Origin: Streptomyces bacillaris
Lineage (GTDB): Bacteria > Actinomycetota > Actinomycetes > Streptomycetales > Streptomycetaceae
Length of the DNA stretch: 64,000 nt
NCBI RefSeq assembly: GCF_003268675.1
Contig: NZ_CP029378.1
Span: forward strand, 4,836,001 to 4,900,000
Direction of reading: 5' to 3'
In this document: positions 7,608-16,769 of the stretch, in pieces
How positions within the stretch are numbered: the stretch's first letter is position 1
Layout of the letters: every line of letters begins with the position of its first letter
Notes under the pieces: model-generated
Databases searched by the model: none
Told to the model about the DNA's origin: nothing
Seen by the model: only the letters and a program-made list of their open reading frames with translations
Position numbers and translations under genes: made by a program

Positions 7608-8648
7608 TCACCCCGTTCCGGTCTCCTCCCCGGCCCCGCGGAAGGTGGTGCGGTACGCGCGCGGCGAGACCCCGAGGGCCTCGCGGAAGTGGAGGCGCAT
7701 CGCCGTGCCCGTACCGAAGCCGGCCGCCGCGGCGATCCGGTCCACCGGCTGGTCCGTCCGCTCCAGGAGGTGCCGGGCGTGGTGCAGCCGCTGGGCGGCC
7801 AGCCAGCGCATCGGGGTCTGGCCGGTCTCCTGGAGGAAGCGGCGGCTCAGCGTCCGTACGCTGACCGCCGCCTCCCGGGCCAGGTCCTCCAGCGTCAGCG
7901 GCTCGCCCAGGTGGCGCAGGGCGTAGGTGCGGGCGGCGGCCGTGGGGCTGGCGCCCGGTTCGGGGACGGGCTGCTCGATGTACTGGGCCTGGCCGCCGTC
8001 CCGGTGCGGGGGGACGACGGTGCGCCGGGCGACGGTGTTGGCGATCTCGCTGCCGTGGTCGCTGCGGATCATGTGCAGACAGAGGTCGATCCCGGCGGCG
8101 ACGCCCGCCGAGGTGAGGACGTTCCGGTCGTCCGTGTAGAGGACGTCCGGGTCGACGTCGACCTCCGGGTAGAGCGTGCGCAGCTCGTCGCAGGACTTCC
8201 AGTGCGTCGTCGCCCGCCGCCCCGCCAGCAGCCCGGCCGCCGCCAGGACGAACGTGCCCGTGCAGATCGACGCCACCCGGGCCTCCGCCGGGATCCGGGC
8301 GAGCGCCCGGCGCACCGGCTCCGGGACCCGGCCGCGCTCCTGCGGGCCGTAGTCCTCCACCGCCGCCGGTACGAGCACGGTGTCGGCGCTCTCCAGCGCC
8401 TCGGGGCCGTGGCGCACGTTCACGGTGAAGTCCGCGTCCGTGGGGATCTCGCCGGGTTCGACGGCACAGGTCACCACCGAGTACAGCGGGCGGCCGGTGG
8501 CGTCGAGGGCCGTGCCGAAGAGCCGGTGGACGATGCCCAGCTCCATCGGCAGCAGCCCCGGACGTACCAGCGTGACCACCCGGTGCACCGCCCGGTCGGG
8601 TTGCGTGCTCTGCCCCCGTTGCTCCTGCTTTTCGCTCCCTGTCGCCAT
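7608..8648 (-). CDS. GlxA-type AraC family transcriptional regulator (DJ-1/PfpI domain)
   Basis: This 346-aa regulator has an N-terminal DJ-1/PfpI-like sensory domain (about residues 20-200, with the nucleophile-elbow-like ASICTGTFVLAAAG) and a C-terminal AraC double helix-turn-helix (about 235-330: LTLEDLAREAAVSVRTLSRRF and VDRIAAAAGFGTGTAMRLHF). The ligand of such GlxA-type regulators is usually unknown. The start at 8648 is the ATG of the MATGSEKQEQ N-terminus. It is divergent from the MFS gene with a 71-bp gap holding an inverted repeat, so it most likely controls that transporter. It is convergent with the ectoine-like operon. Confidence 0.88.
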   Translation of the reverse strand: MATGSEKQEQRGQSTQPDRAVHRVVTLVRPGLLPMELGIVHRLFGTALDATGRPLYSVVTCAVEPGEIPTDADFTVNVRHGPEALESADTVLVPAAVEDYGPQERGRVPEPVRRALARIPAEARVASICTGTFVLAAAGLLAGRRATTHWKSCDELRTLYPEVDVDPDVLYTDDRNVLTSAGVAAGIDLCLHMIRSDHGSEIANTVARRTVVPPHRDGGQAQYIEQPVPEPGASPTAAARTYALRHLGEPLTLEDLAREAAVSVRTLSRRFLQETGQTPMRWLAAQRLHHARHLLERTDQPVDRIAAAAGFGTGTAMRLHFREALGVSPRAYRTTFRGAGEETGTG

Positions 8649-8682
8649 GGCCAGATTGTTTCACTCCATGTCCAGCTGGCCA
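8648..8682. promoter_or_regulatory. inverted repeat in divergent promoter region
   Basis: TGGCCAG at 8648-8654 is mirrored by CTGGCCA at 8676-8682, centred in the short gap between the AraC-type regulator and the MFS gene. Its place makes it a candidate operator for the regulator. Confidence 0.45.
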
Positions 8683-8719
8683 GTGGTGGACGATCGCCGA
8701 CCTGCCGAGGATGAGGAAC

Positions 8720-10087
8720 ATGGACGAAGAAACGACCGGAAACACCGAGGCGCCCCGGCCCCGGGGGATCCACCGCGCGTGGTGGGTCGCCGGTGCCGCC
8801 GCGCTCGCCATCGTCGTCGCGGGCGCCTTCTCCACGATGCCCGGCATCCTCATGAACCCGCTCCAGCAGGAGTTCCACTGGTCGCGCGGGACGATCGGGG
8901 TCGCCTCGGCGGTGAACATGGTCCTGTACGGGCTGACCGCACCGTTCGCTGCCGCCCTGATGGACCGCTTCGGCATCCGCCGGGTGGTCGTCGCCGCCCT
9001 CAGCACCGTCGCCGCCGGATCGCTCCTCACCACCGTGATGACCGCGCCCTGGCAGTTCACCCTCTTCTGGGGCTTCCTCGTCGGCCTGGGCACCGGCTCC
9101 ATGGCCATGGCTTTCGGCGCCACGGTCACCAACCGCTGGTTCACCACCCGGCGCGGCCTGGTCACCGGGATCCTCTCCTCCGGCAGCGTCTTCGGGCAGA
9201 TGGTGTTCCTGCCCGCGCTCGCCTGGACCATCGACCACTACGACTGGCGGCCGGCCCTCGTCACCCTCGCGCTCGTCGCGCTGGCCGTCGCGCCCGTCAT
9301 CTGGCTGGTGCTGCGCGACCACCCGGCCGACATCGGCCGGAACCCGTACGGCAGCACGGAGTTCGTCCCCAAGCCGCCGCCCGTCGGCGGGGTCGCCCGC
9401 CGCACCCTCGCCGTGCTGCGCGACGCGGCCCGCACCAAGCCGTTCTGGCTGCTCGCGGGGGCCTTCGCGATCTGCGGGGCCACCACCAACGGCATCATGT
9501 GGACGCACTTCACCCCGGCCGCCCACGACCACGGCATGGCCATCACCACCGCGTCGACCCTGCTGGCCCTCATCGGCGTCTTCAACGTCTTCGGCACCAT
9601 TGCCTCCGGCTGGCTCACCGACCGCAAGGACGCCCGCAGGCTGCTCGCCGTCTACTTCGCCCTGCGCGGGGTGCTGCTGGTGCTGCTCCCGCTGATGATG
9701 GCCGCCACGGTCAACCCGGCGATGATGGTCTTCGTGGTCGCCTTCGGCCTTCTCGACCTGGCCACCGTCCCGCCGGTCATCGCGCTCTGCCGCACGTTCT
9801 ACGGGGACGACAGCGCCATCGTCTTCGGCTGGGTCAACGCGGCCCACCAGGTCGGCGCGGCCCTGGCCGCCTTCCTCGGCGGCGCGGCCCGGGACGCCTT
9901 CGGCAGCTACGACCCGGTCTGGCTGCTGCTCGGCGCCGCCTGCGCGCTGGCGGCCCTGGTCTCGCTGACCATCCGCCGCGGCTCCGCCCACCGCTATCCG
10001 TACCGCTCCCCGTCCGGCACCCCGGACCAGGACCAGGACCAGGACCAGGCCCACGCGCAGGTGCCTTCCGGCAAGCGTCAGCCGTGA
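8720..10087 (+). CDS. MFS transporter, oxalate/formate-antiporter (OFA/MCT-like) type
   Basis: This protein of about 455 aa has 12 predicted membrane helices, a central cytoplasmic loop near residues 205-230, and MFS motif A-like segments between helices 2 and 3 (LMDRFGIRR) and between 8 and 9 (LTDRKDARR). The N-terminal MPGILMNPLQQEFHWSRGTIG segment is typical of the OFA/MCT-like branch, which carries small organic acids. Start choice: ATG 8720 has GAGGA at a good distance; an in-frame ATG at 8711 would add three residues. The tail has a short DQ repeat (DQDQDQDQ). It is divergent from the AraC-type regulator, which probably controls it. The substrate is unknown. Confidence 0.85.
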   Translation: MDEETTGNTEAPRPRGIHRAWWVAGAAALAIVVAGAFSTMPGILMNPLQQEFHWSRGTIGVASAVNMVLYGLTAPFAAALMDRFGIRRVVVAALSTVAAGSLLTTVMTAPWQFTLFWGFLVGLGTGSMAMAFGATVTNRWFTTRRGLVTGILSSGSVFGQMVFLPALAWTIDHYDWRPALVTLALVALAVAPVIWLVLRDHPADIGRNPYGSTEFVPKPPPVGGVARRTLAVLRDAARTKPFWLLAGAFAICGATTNGIMWTHFTPAAHDHGMAITTASTLLALIGVFNVFGTIASGWLTDRKDARRLLAVYFALRGVLLVLLPLMMAATVNPAMMVFVVAFGLLDLATVPPVIALCRTFYGDDSAIVFGWVNAAHQVGAALAAFLGGAARDAFGSYDPVWLLLGAACALAALVSLTIRRGSAHRYPYRSPSGTPDQDQDQDQAHAQVPSGKRQP

Positions 10088-10285
10088 AGCGGTTCGGCCG
10101 TCGTCCCGGCCGCGGACCGTGGCGGCCGGTCCGGCGGGGGTTGCGGGGGCACCGCCGCCCGGTGCTGTACGCCCTGGGCGATGACCGGGGATTTCCTGAC
10201 CGGTGGCTCTTGCGTATATCTGCCGGTGCGAGCTGAATTGGTGCTGCACCTCGCAGTTCCCCGTTCTCCGCGCAAAGGAGTGGTC

Positions 10286-11506
10286 ATGACGGTCCGAACA
10301 CCGGACATTCTGTCGCCAGAGTTCGAGAGAGACCCTTATCGGGCGTATCGGCGGATGCGTGATGACGAGCCCCTCATCTGGCACGAAGCCACGAACAGCT
10401 ACATCGTCTCGCGTTATGAGGACGTCGAGCGGGTCTTCAAGGACAAAAAAGGCGAGTTCAGTACGGAAAACTACGACTGGCAGATCGAGCCGGTGCACGG
10501 CCGGACGATTCTCCAGCTCAGCGGGCGCGAGCACGCCGTGCGCCGGGCCCTGGTCGCCCCCGCCTTCCGGGGCAGCGACCTCCGGGACAAATTCTTACCG
10601 GTCATCGAGCGCAATTCGCGCGAGCTGATCGACCGATTCCGTACCACCGGGTCCGTCGACCTGGTCACCGACTACGCCAGCCGTTTCCCGGTGAACGTCA
10701 TCGCGGACATGCTGGGGCTCGACAAGTCCGACTACGACCGGTTCCACGGCTGGTACACCGCCGTCATCGCCTTTCTCGGCAATCTCTCGGGCGACCAGGA
10801 AGTCATCCGGGCGGGCGAACGTACGCGGGTGGAGTTCGCCGAGTACATGCTGCCGATCATCCGCGAGCGGCGCGAGGCGCCGGGGGACGACCTGCTGTCG
10901 GTCCTCTGCACGGCGGAGGTCGACGGGGTGCGGATGAGCGACGAGGACATCAAGGCGTTCTGCAGCCTGCTGCTGGCGGCCGGGGGCGAGACCACCGACA
11001 AGGCCATCGCGGCCATCTTCGCCAACCTGCTCCGCCACCCGGACCAGCTGGCGGCCGTCCGGGCCGACCGCGAGCTGATATCCCGGGCCTTCGCGGAGAC
11101 CCTGCGCTACACGCCACCGGTCCACATGATCATGCGGCAGTCGACCACCGAGGTCGCCCTCAGCGGCGGCACCGTACCGGCGGGCGCCACGGTCACCTGT
11201 CTCATCGGCGCCGCCAACCGGGACGGGAAGCGCTACCGGGACCCCGACTCCTTCGACATCTTCCGCGAGGACCTGGCCGCGACGAACGCCTTCTCGGCGG
11301 CGGCCGACCATCTGGCCTTCGCCCTGGGCCGCCACTTCTGCGTCGGCGCCCTGCTGGCCAAGGCCGAGGTCGAGATCGGGGTCGGCCAACTGCTGGACGC
11401 CATGCCCGACATCCGCCTGGCCGACGGCTTCGACCCCGCCGAGCACGGGGTCTTCACCCGGGGGCCGCAGAGCCTGCCGGTCCGGTTCACCCCGATCTCC
11501 GGCTGA
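10286..11506 (+). CDS. cytochrome P450 with a TTA codon
   Basis: This 406-aa class I bacterial P450 has the I-helix LLAAGGETTDKAI, the K-helix ExxR in ETLRYTPP, and the heme loop FALGRHFCVG with the cysteine ligand at residue 352. ATG 10286 follows a near-perfect AAAGGAG at 10274-10280. Codon 104 (10595-10597) is TTA, rare in Streptomyces and translated only by the bldA tRNA, so expression may depend on development. The 5' part of the gene is also richer in A/T codons than its neighbours, a hint of recent acquisition. No ferredoxin or biosynthetic partner is adjacent, so the substrate is unknown. A long perfect hairpin ends the gene. Confidence 0.9.
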   Translation: MTVRTPDILSPEFERDPYRAYRRMRDDEPLIWHEATNSYIVSRYEDVERVFKDKKGEFSTENYDWQIEPVHGRTILQLSGREHAVRRALVAPAFRGSDLRDKFLPVIERNSRELIDRFRTTGSVDLVTDYASRFPVNVIADMLGLDKSDYDRFHGWYTAVIAFLGNLSGDQEVIRAGERTRVEFAEYMLPIIRERREAPGDDLLSVLCTAEVDGVRMSDEDIKAFCSLLLAAGGETTDKAIAAIFANLLRHPDQLAAVRADRELISRAFAETLRYTPPVHMIMRQSTTEVALSGGTVPAGATVTCLIGAANRDGKRYRDPDSFDIFREDLAATNAFSAAADHLAFALGRHFCVGALLAKAEVEIGVGQLLDAMPDIRLADGFDPAEHGVFTRGPQSLPVRFTPISG

Positions 11507-11510
11507 CCGG

Positions 11511-11558
11511 GAGGGGTGCGGGCGGCCGGAGCACGCCCTCCGGCCGCCCGCACCCCTC
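11511..11558. terminator. 21-bp perfect hairpin between convergent P450 genes
   Basis: Positions 11511-11531 are exactly complementary to 11538-11558, with a 6-nt loop (CACGCC). It begins 5 bp after the P450 stop and lies between two converging genes, so it probably serves both directions. Confidence 0.9.
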
Positions 11559-11620
11559 AGGCCCGCCCGCGCCCGGAGCGCGTACGTCGGCCGCCCGCGC
11601 CCCTCAAGACCCCGGGGCCC

Positions 11621-12883
11621 CTACTGCGTCACCGGGCTGAAGACCACCGGCAGCTCCGACAGCCCCCGCATCCAGACCGACGGCCGCCAGCGCAGCGCCT
11701 CCGGCTCCACCGCGAGCATCAGGTCCGGCAGCCGTTCCAGCAGCGTCTCCACCGCCGTACGGGCCATCACGTCCGCCAGCAGCGGCGCCGGGTAGGGGCA
11801 GCGGTGCTCGCCGTTGCTGAAGGACAGGTGCGCCGCGTTCTCGGCGCCGACGTACGACTCCGGCCAGATCTCGGGGTCGGTGTTGGCCGCGGCGATCCCC
11901 AGCACCAGGCAGTCACCGGCCCGGATGTGCCGCCCGCCGAGCTGGATGTCCCGGACGGCCCAGCGGCCGATGAAGTTCTGCGTCGGAGTGTCCAGCCACA
12001 GCACCTCGTTGAGCGCCTCGCCGACGCTGAGCCGGCCGCCGGAGACGTTCAGCGCGAACCGCTCGTCCGTCAGCAGCAGCCGGAGCGTGTTGCAGATCCA
12101 GTTGGCCGTGGGCTGCTGGGCGGCGGCGATCACCGAGATCAGGTCCTGGACGATCTGCTCGTCCGTCAGCCCCTCCGGGTGGGTGACCAGCCGGGAGGCG
12201 ACATCGGGGCCGGGAGCCGCGCGCCGCTCCTGGACCAGCTGCCGCAGCCGGTCGCCCACCCGCCCGTAGGCGGCCACCGGGTCCTCGCCCTCACCGGCGT
12301 CCAGGGAGATGCGCAGGTCGTCGACGAGCTGCGCGGTGTCGTCGCCCGAGAGGGGCATCCCGCACAGCTGGACCACCGCCCGCATCGGCAGCGCGTGCAC
12401 GTACTGGCTCATCAGCTCGGTACGGCCGCTCCCGGCGAAGGCCGAGATGAGCTGGTCGGCGATGTGCCGGCAGTCGCGGGCCAGCTCGAACTGGTCCACG
12501 GTCTCCAGCGCCTCGGTGATCACCCCGGCCCGGCGCCGGTGCTCGTCGCCCTCGGTGAAGAGCACCGACGGCTGGTAGCCGACGTAGGGGAGCAGCGGCC
12601 AGTCGGCGGGGATGTTCTCCCACTGGTTCCAGCGGCGGGAGTCCCGGGCGAACAGCTCGTCGTGCTCGGTGACGTAGGACAGCTCCGCGTAGCCGAGCAC
12701 CAGCCAGGCGGGGATGTCCCCGTCCAGGAGCACCGGGGCCACCGCGCCGTGCTCCGACCGCAGCGAGCGGTACAGCTCGGTGGGCGTCTGCTGGTAGGAG
12801 GTGCCGGAGAGCCGCACCGCGCCCCGGTCGGCCGGGCAGCCGGGGGCGGTGGTGGGATCGAAGGCGGGGCTGGAGGTGCTCAT
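11621..12883 (-). CDS. cvnE: conservon cytochrome P450 (CvnE)
   Basis: This 420-aa P450-family protein ends the conservon operon. A K-helix-like EVLWLDTPTQN and a cysteine loop FSNGEHRCPYPAPLLA are present. The heme loop is FSNGEHRCP rather than FGxGxHxCxG, and the I-helix reads AAAQQPTANW without the usual AGxDT. Both changes are common in conservon P450s, which are thought to act in signalling rather than catalysis. ATG at 12883 overlaps the stop of the GTPase gene (ATGA), so translation is coupled. Longer in-frame extension upstream is the shadow of the GTPase gene. Confidence 0.88.
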   Translation of the reverse strand: MSTSSPAFDPTTAPGCPADRGAVRLSGTSYQQTPTELYRSLRSEHGAVAPVLLDGDIPAWLVLGYAELSYVTEHDELFARDSRRWNQWENIPADWPLLPYVGYQPSVLFTEGDEHRRRAGVITEALETVDQFELARDCRHIADQLISAFAGSGRTELMSQYVHALPMRAVVQLCGMPLSGDDTAQLVDDLRISLDAGEGEDPVAAYGRVGDRLRQLVQERRAAPGPDVASRLVTHPEGLTDEQIVQDLISVIAAAQQPTANWICNTLRLLLTDERFALNVSGGRLSVGEALNEVLWLDTPTQNFIGRWAVRDIQLGGRHIRAGDCLVLGIAAANTDPEIWPESYVGAENAAHLSFSNGEHRCPYPAPLLADVMARTAVETLLERLPDLMLAVEPEALRWRPSVWMRGLSELPVVFSPVTQ

Positions 12884-13494
12884 GCGGTCGCCTCCCGGGC
12901 GAGGGCCATGGTGCGCAGGTGGTCGACGAGGGTGATCAGCACGTTCTTGCTGGACGTCCGGATCCGGGCGTCGCAGTCGACCATGGGGACGTGCGGGGGC
13001 AGGGCCAGGGCCTGACGGATCTCGTCGAGGGAGTACGTGGTGTCGTGGTCGAACCGGTTGACCGCGACCACGAACGGGGTCCCGTGGTGCTCCAGCCGGT
13101 CGATCGCGTACCAGGAGTCGTCCATCCGGCGGGTGTCCACCAGGACCACGGCCCCCAGGGTGCCGGAGAACAGCCGGTCCCACAGGAACCAGAACCGCTT
13201 CTGGCCCGGGGCGCCGAAGAGGTAGAGCACCATGCGCTCGTTGAGGCTGATGCGGCCGAAGTCGAACGCCACCGTGGTGGTCGTCTTCCCGTCGACCCCG
13301 CTGGTCTCGTCGACCCCGACGCCCGCCTGCGTCATCAGCTCCTCGGTGTTGAGCGGGCGGATCTCGCTCACCGAGTGGACGAGGGTGGTCTTGCCCACCC
13401 CGAACCCTCCGACGACGACTATTTTCAGTCCGGTCTCCGCCGCGTCCGCCAGCGGTGTGCGCTGAGCGGGCAGTTCAGAGCCTACGGAGTCCAT
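12880..13494 (-). CDS. cvnD: conservon small GTPase (CvnD)
   Basis: This 204-aa Ras-like protein of the conservon type has G1 GGFGVGKTT (residues 29-37), a G3-like region with LFGAPGQKRFWFLWD, and G4 VAVNRFD. It should cycle between GTP and GDP forms under control of the CvnA/B/C proteins, in a membrane-associated complex likened to eukaryotic G-protein receptors. It begins 20 bp inside the cvnC 3' end and overlaps cvnE by 4 bp. All catalytic motifs look intact. Confidence 0.92.
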   Translation of the reverse strand: MDSVGSELPAQRTPLADAAETGLKIVVVGGFGVGKTTLVHSVSEIRPLNTEELMTQAGVGVDETSGVDGKTTTTVAFDFGRISLNERMVLYLFGAPGQKRFWFLWDRLFSGTLGAVVLVDTRRMDDSWYAIDRLEHHGTPFVVAVNRFDHDTTYSLDEIRQALALPPHVPMVDCDARIRTSSKNVLITLVDHLRTMALAREATA

Positions 13495-13828
13495 GGAGCA
13501 CCTCCATCAGCAGCTCGGAGTCGGGCAGTGCGGCGGCGGCCGCGGTCCGGGGGTGGCGGGCGGTGATCCGGCCCGCGGTGTGCAGGTCGTCGAGGAGGAT
13601 GCGCACCACGGTGACGGGGAGGGAGAGTTCCGCGGCGATCTCGACGACGGCCGTGGGGTGCCGGCAGAGCTCGAGGATGCGGACGTGCTCCGACTGCATG
13701 CCCGTGGTGGGCCGGGACTCGGCGACGACGAGGGTCACCAGGTCGAAGGAGTCCACGGCCCGGCTGCGTCCCCCGGTGACCGTGTAGAGCCGGTCGGGGG
13801 ACCCGGTGTCGACGGGCCGGAGGGTCAT
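13475..13828 (-). CDS. cvnC: conservon DUF742 protein (CvnC)
   Basis: This 117-aa DUF742 family protein has the family features VDTGSPDRLYTVTGG, SFDLVTLV and EHVRILELCRHPTAVVEIAAELSLPVTVVRILLDDL. The last is a winged-helix-like segment. It starts at ATG 13828 in an ATGA overlap with cvnB and overlaps cvnD by 20 bp. As sequenced, the same reading frame runs without a stop upstream all the way into cvnA; see the cvnA entry. Confidence 0.9.
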   Translation of the reverse strand: MTLRPVDTGSPDRLYTVTGGRSRAVDSFDLVTLVVAESRPTTGMQSEHVRILELCRHPTAVVEIAAELSLPVTVVRILLDDLHTAGRITARHPRTAAAAALPDSELLMEVLHGLRRL

Positions 13829-14241
13829 GACCGCCCCCCGGGCGCCCCGCCCCGTGGCGCGGCCCGCAGATGGTCGCCGATCTGCTCGACCATCTGCGTC
13901 ATCTGGTGGCCCACCACGCTCGGGTCGGCCTCCTCCGAGGCGACCACGGCGAGATGGGCGCCCTCGCCGGCCTCGACGATGAAGAGCAGCCCGCCGTGGA
14001 ACTCGGTCATGGAGTGCCGCACGCCCCCGGTGCTGTCCCCGAACTCGATGGACGCCCCCTGGGCCAGGGCCTGCATGCCCGAGCAGATGGCGGCGAGCTG
14101 GTCCGCCTGGTCCAGGGTGAGGTGTTCGGTCCAGCAGAGCTTCAGCCCGTCCCGTGACAGGGCCAGGGCGTGACGCGTTCCGGGGGTCTGCTCCAGCAGC
14201 CTCTGCAGGAGCCAGGTGAGGCTGGTGTCTGTGGTCTGCAT
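13825..14241 (-). CDS. cvnB: conservon roadblock/LC7 protein (CvnB)
   Basis: This 138-aa roadblock/LC7-domain protein includes TDTSLTWLLQRLLEQTPGTRHALALSRDGL, then AICSGMQALAQGASIEFGD, then FIVEAGEGAHLAVVAS. In conservons this protein is the small regulatory partner between the sensor CvnA and GTPase CvnD. ATG 14241 opens the recognised family N-terminus (MQTTDTS); the frame upstream is Pro/Arg-rich noise. The ribosome site is weak, consistent with coupling to cvnA. Confidence 0.9.
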   Translation of the reverse strand: MQTTDTSLTWLLQRLLEQTPGTRHALALSRDGLKLCWTEHLTLDQADQLAAICSGMQALAQGASIEFGDSTGGVRHSMTEFHGGLLFIVEAGEGAHLAVVASEEADPSVVGHQMTQMVEQIGDHLRAAPRGGAPGGRS

Positions 14242-14348
14242 GATGTGGCGGGACCGTGCGGGCCGGTAGGCCGGCTGTCGGCCCGTACCTCCAATCTCGG
14301 AAGGTTCGAGCGGGGGCGTCCGGTGCGCCGGACACGGGGGCGGGAGCG

Positions 14349-16285
14349 CTACGGGGCGCCGGGGGCGGTGCGGCCGGCCCGTCCGGGGCGGCGGGTGGCG
14401 GCGTGGCCGCACCGCCCTGGGAGGCGGGGTCCGCCTGGGGGCGGCGGCCGCGCTGGAAGGCGCCGAACTGCTGGGCCGCGGTGCGCGGCGGGGCCTTCGG
14501 GGCGCCGCCGTCCGCCGGGGACGGCGAGGCGGGGGCGGCCCGGTGGCGTCCCCGCTCCCGCTCGGCCTCGCCCATGGTCCGGCCGGGGGTGCGCACGGGG
14601 AGGCCGTTGGGCGTGGACGGGGCCGCGGGGCGGACCGGCGCCACCGTCGGCTCCACCGGGCGGGCCGTCTCCCGTACGTACTCCGGGAGGCTGCCCGACG
14701 GCCCGTGCGCGGCCGGAGCGTGGTCCGGGGGAGTCAGGGGTACGGGGGTGAGGTCCGGGGGCGTCGCGGGTGCGGGGAGGGACCGCAGGTCCGTACCGGT
14801 GGGGGGCGTCACCGAGGTGGCGGGCGGCGGCACGGAGGCGTCGGCCGTGACCGGGGGACGGACCGGCGCCGCCGTCGGCAGGCTCGGGCTCTGGTGGTCC
14901 TCGCGGTTCTGCTGGGCGATGAGCTGACGGGGCAGCAGGACGACCACGCCCGTACCGCCGCGGGAGGACGGGCGGTAGTTGACGCTGATCTGATGCTTCA
15001 GCGCCAGCTGCCCGACGACGGCCAGGCCGAGCCGGGTGCCCTGGAGGGTGGCGAGGTCGGTCAGCCGGCCGGAGACGGAGTCCGCCGCCCGGCGCATGGC
15101 GGCGTCGGCCATCTTCAGACCGCTGTCCTCGATGGTGACGACGATGCCGGTGCCGCGTTCCTCGACGTAGACGTGGACCTCGTCGATGGGCGGCGAGAAG
15201 TTGGCGGCGTTGTCCATCAGTTCGGCCAGGAGGTGCATGACGCTCTCGGCGGCGAAGCCGGAGATGGCGGCGGTGGACGAGCAGTGCAGCCGTACCCGCT
15301 GGTAGGCGGCGATGCGCCCGACCGCGCCGCGCAGGATGCTCTCCATGACGATCGGCCTGTTCCAGGCGCGGCTGGGCCGTCCGCCCATCAGCAGGGCCAG
15401 CCGGTCCGTCATCAGGCCGAGCTGCGAGGTGCTGTGGTCCAGCTTCAGCAGGTCGCCGAAGACCTCCTCGCCGTGACGTTCCTGCATGGCGCGCAGGTCG
15501 GCGAGCATGCTCACGGCCTTCGCCTGGACGCGGCTGAGGGCCTTGGCCGAGGCGGTCTGGGCGGCCAGCGCGCGGCGTTCGCTGAGCGCGAGTTCCCGGA
15601 CCACCGACTCGGCCGACGTCCTCAGCAGCGGGTGCTCGGGCAGCACGGTCTCGGCCCGCACCGAGGCGCCGGACTCCCCCGCGCGCAGCCGGGCGGTCAC
15701 CGACGGCAGCGTCTCCCTGGTGAACCGTTCCACCTGCGCGGTCATGGCCTCCAGCTCCTCGCGGAGCCGCGCGATCTCGGCCCCCAGCTCCTCGCGCAGC
15801 TGGGCGTTGGCCGCCTGGAACGACGCGGCCTGCTGCCCCTGTTCCTCGACGGTGGCCGCGACGATGTGCAGCAGCTTGCGGTGGCGCTGGCTGCGCGGCG
15901 GGGGCACCTGGTCGAGGGCGGCGGCGGTGTTCCAGCCGCCGCGCACCAGCCTGACCACGGCGGGCAGCGCCACGTCGGAGGTGTGGGCCGCGTCCGCTTC
16001 GAGGGCGGCCGTCGACGCCTTGAGCCGGTCGGCCTCGACGATCCGCTCGGTGGCCGTCCGCTGCGCCCGCCGGACGAGCCGGTGGGCCGTGGCGAGGGTC
16101 GCGGCCAGGAGCACCCAGGCGGTGACGGTGACGGCGGCGGTCCAGCCGCGCGTGCCCTGCGGCGCCAGCACGAGGGCCACGATCCCTGCCACCGCGCTCA
16201 GCGCCGGCAGGGCCCAGACCGGGGCCGGAACGGCCCTCGGTGCCTTCGTCGGTCGCCGCGGTGTGGGGGGTTCTGGTTTGGGCAT
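14349..16285 (-). CDS. cvnA: conservon sensor histidine-kinase-like protein (CvnA); 3' end disturbed
   Basis: Two N-terminal membrane segments (about residues 20-42 and 48-68) are followed by a coiled region and a GHKL ATPase domain with N-box HLLAELMDNAANFSPP, an EDSGLKM box and a GLAVVGQLALKH box. A long Pro/Ala-rich tail follows. It lacks the periplasmic nitrate-sensing domain of some CvnA proteins. Oddity: from ATG 16285 the frame has no stop before the end of cvnC (13475), reading out of frame through all of cvnB. If one G were missing from the GGGGG run at 14361-14365, the protein would end at the TAG at 14349-14351 after about 645 residues; that end is used here. The similar shifts in two other genes favour sequence error. 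The exact end is therefore uncertain. Confidence 0.75.
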
Positions 16286-16769
16286 CGGTGCGGGTCCCTC
16301 AGTTCATGCCGAGCAGAAGGTGTGAGCCGCCCCGGAACCCTGACCACGGAGATGGGGGGAGAGAGGTGAGGCGGGAAAGGCCCCTGTCCGGCAGGCAGCG
16401 ACCTCATCGTAGCCATCCTGGAGCACGCAGTGATCTGCTGAGCGGCATAGTCCGGTGGCAGGACAAGATTGTCGTGAACTGTGCACCGCAGCACATTCGT
16501 TGCGCGGTGAGTGGTACACCCTGCGGAGAAGGCCGAAATGCGAGGACAAGTACGCTTCGGCAGGTCCGGCGGTGGGCGGGGGAAGGGCGGAACGGCCGCC
16601 CGAGTATTCGGGCGAAAGCGCGATATGCGCGGGGCGTTGACTCTTACGAGGGTTGTCTTTTCAGTCAATCTGCAAGAAATTCAAGGGCTATTGGGCCCGC
16701 TTTATTGACTCGTGTAAATGTCGGGAAGGTACCACCCCGACAGCCGGGGGGCGCTGCCCCGGGCGCCCC
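16286..16769. other. 484-bp region between divergent-start cvnA and exporter 3' end
   Basis: No gene with coding character is visible. It holds a promoter-like element for cvnA on the minus strand (16641-16668) and a patch of unusually low GC at about 16620-16720, including three TTGACT/AGTCAA hexamers. Confidence 0.6.
16641..16668 (-). promoter_or_regulatory. promoter-like element facing cvnA
   Basis: On the minus strand TTGACT (16668-16663) is followed after 16 bp by TAAGAG (16646-16641). The -35 box matches the Streptomyces vegetative consensus well and the -10 box moderately. It lies about 355 bp before the cvnA start, so a long leader is implied if it is used. Confidence 0.4.
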
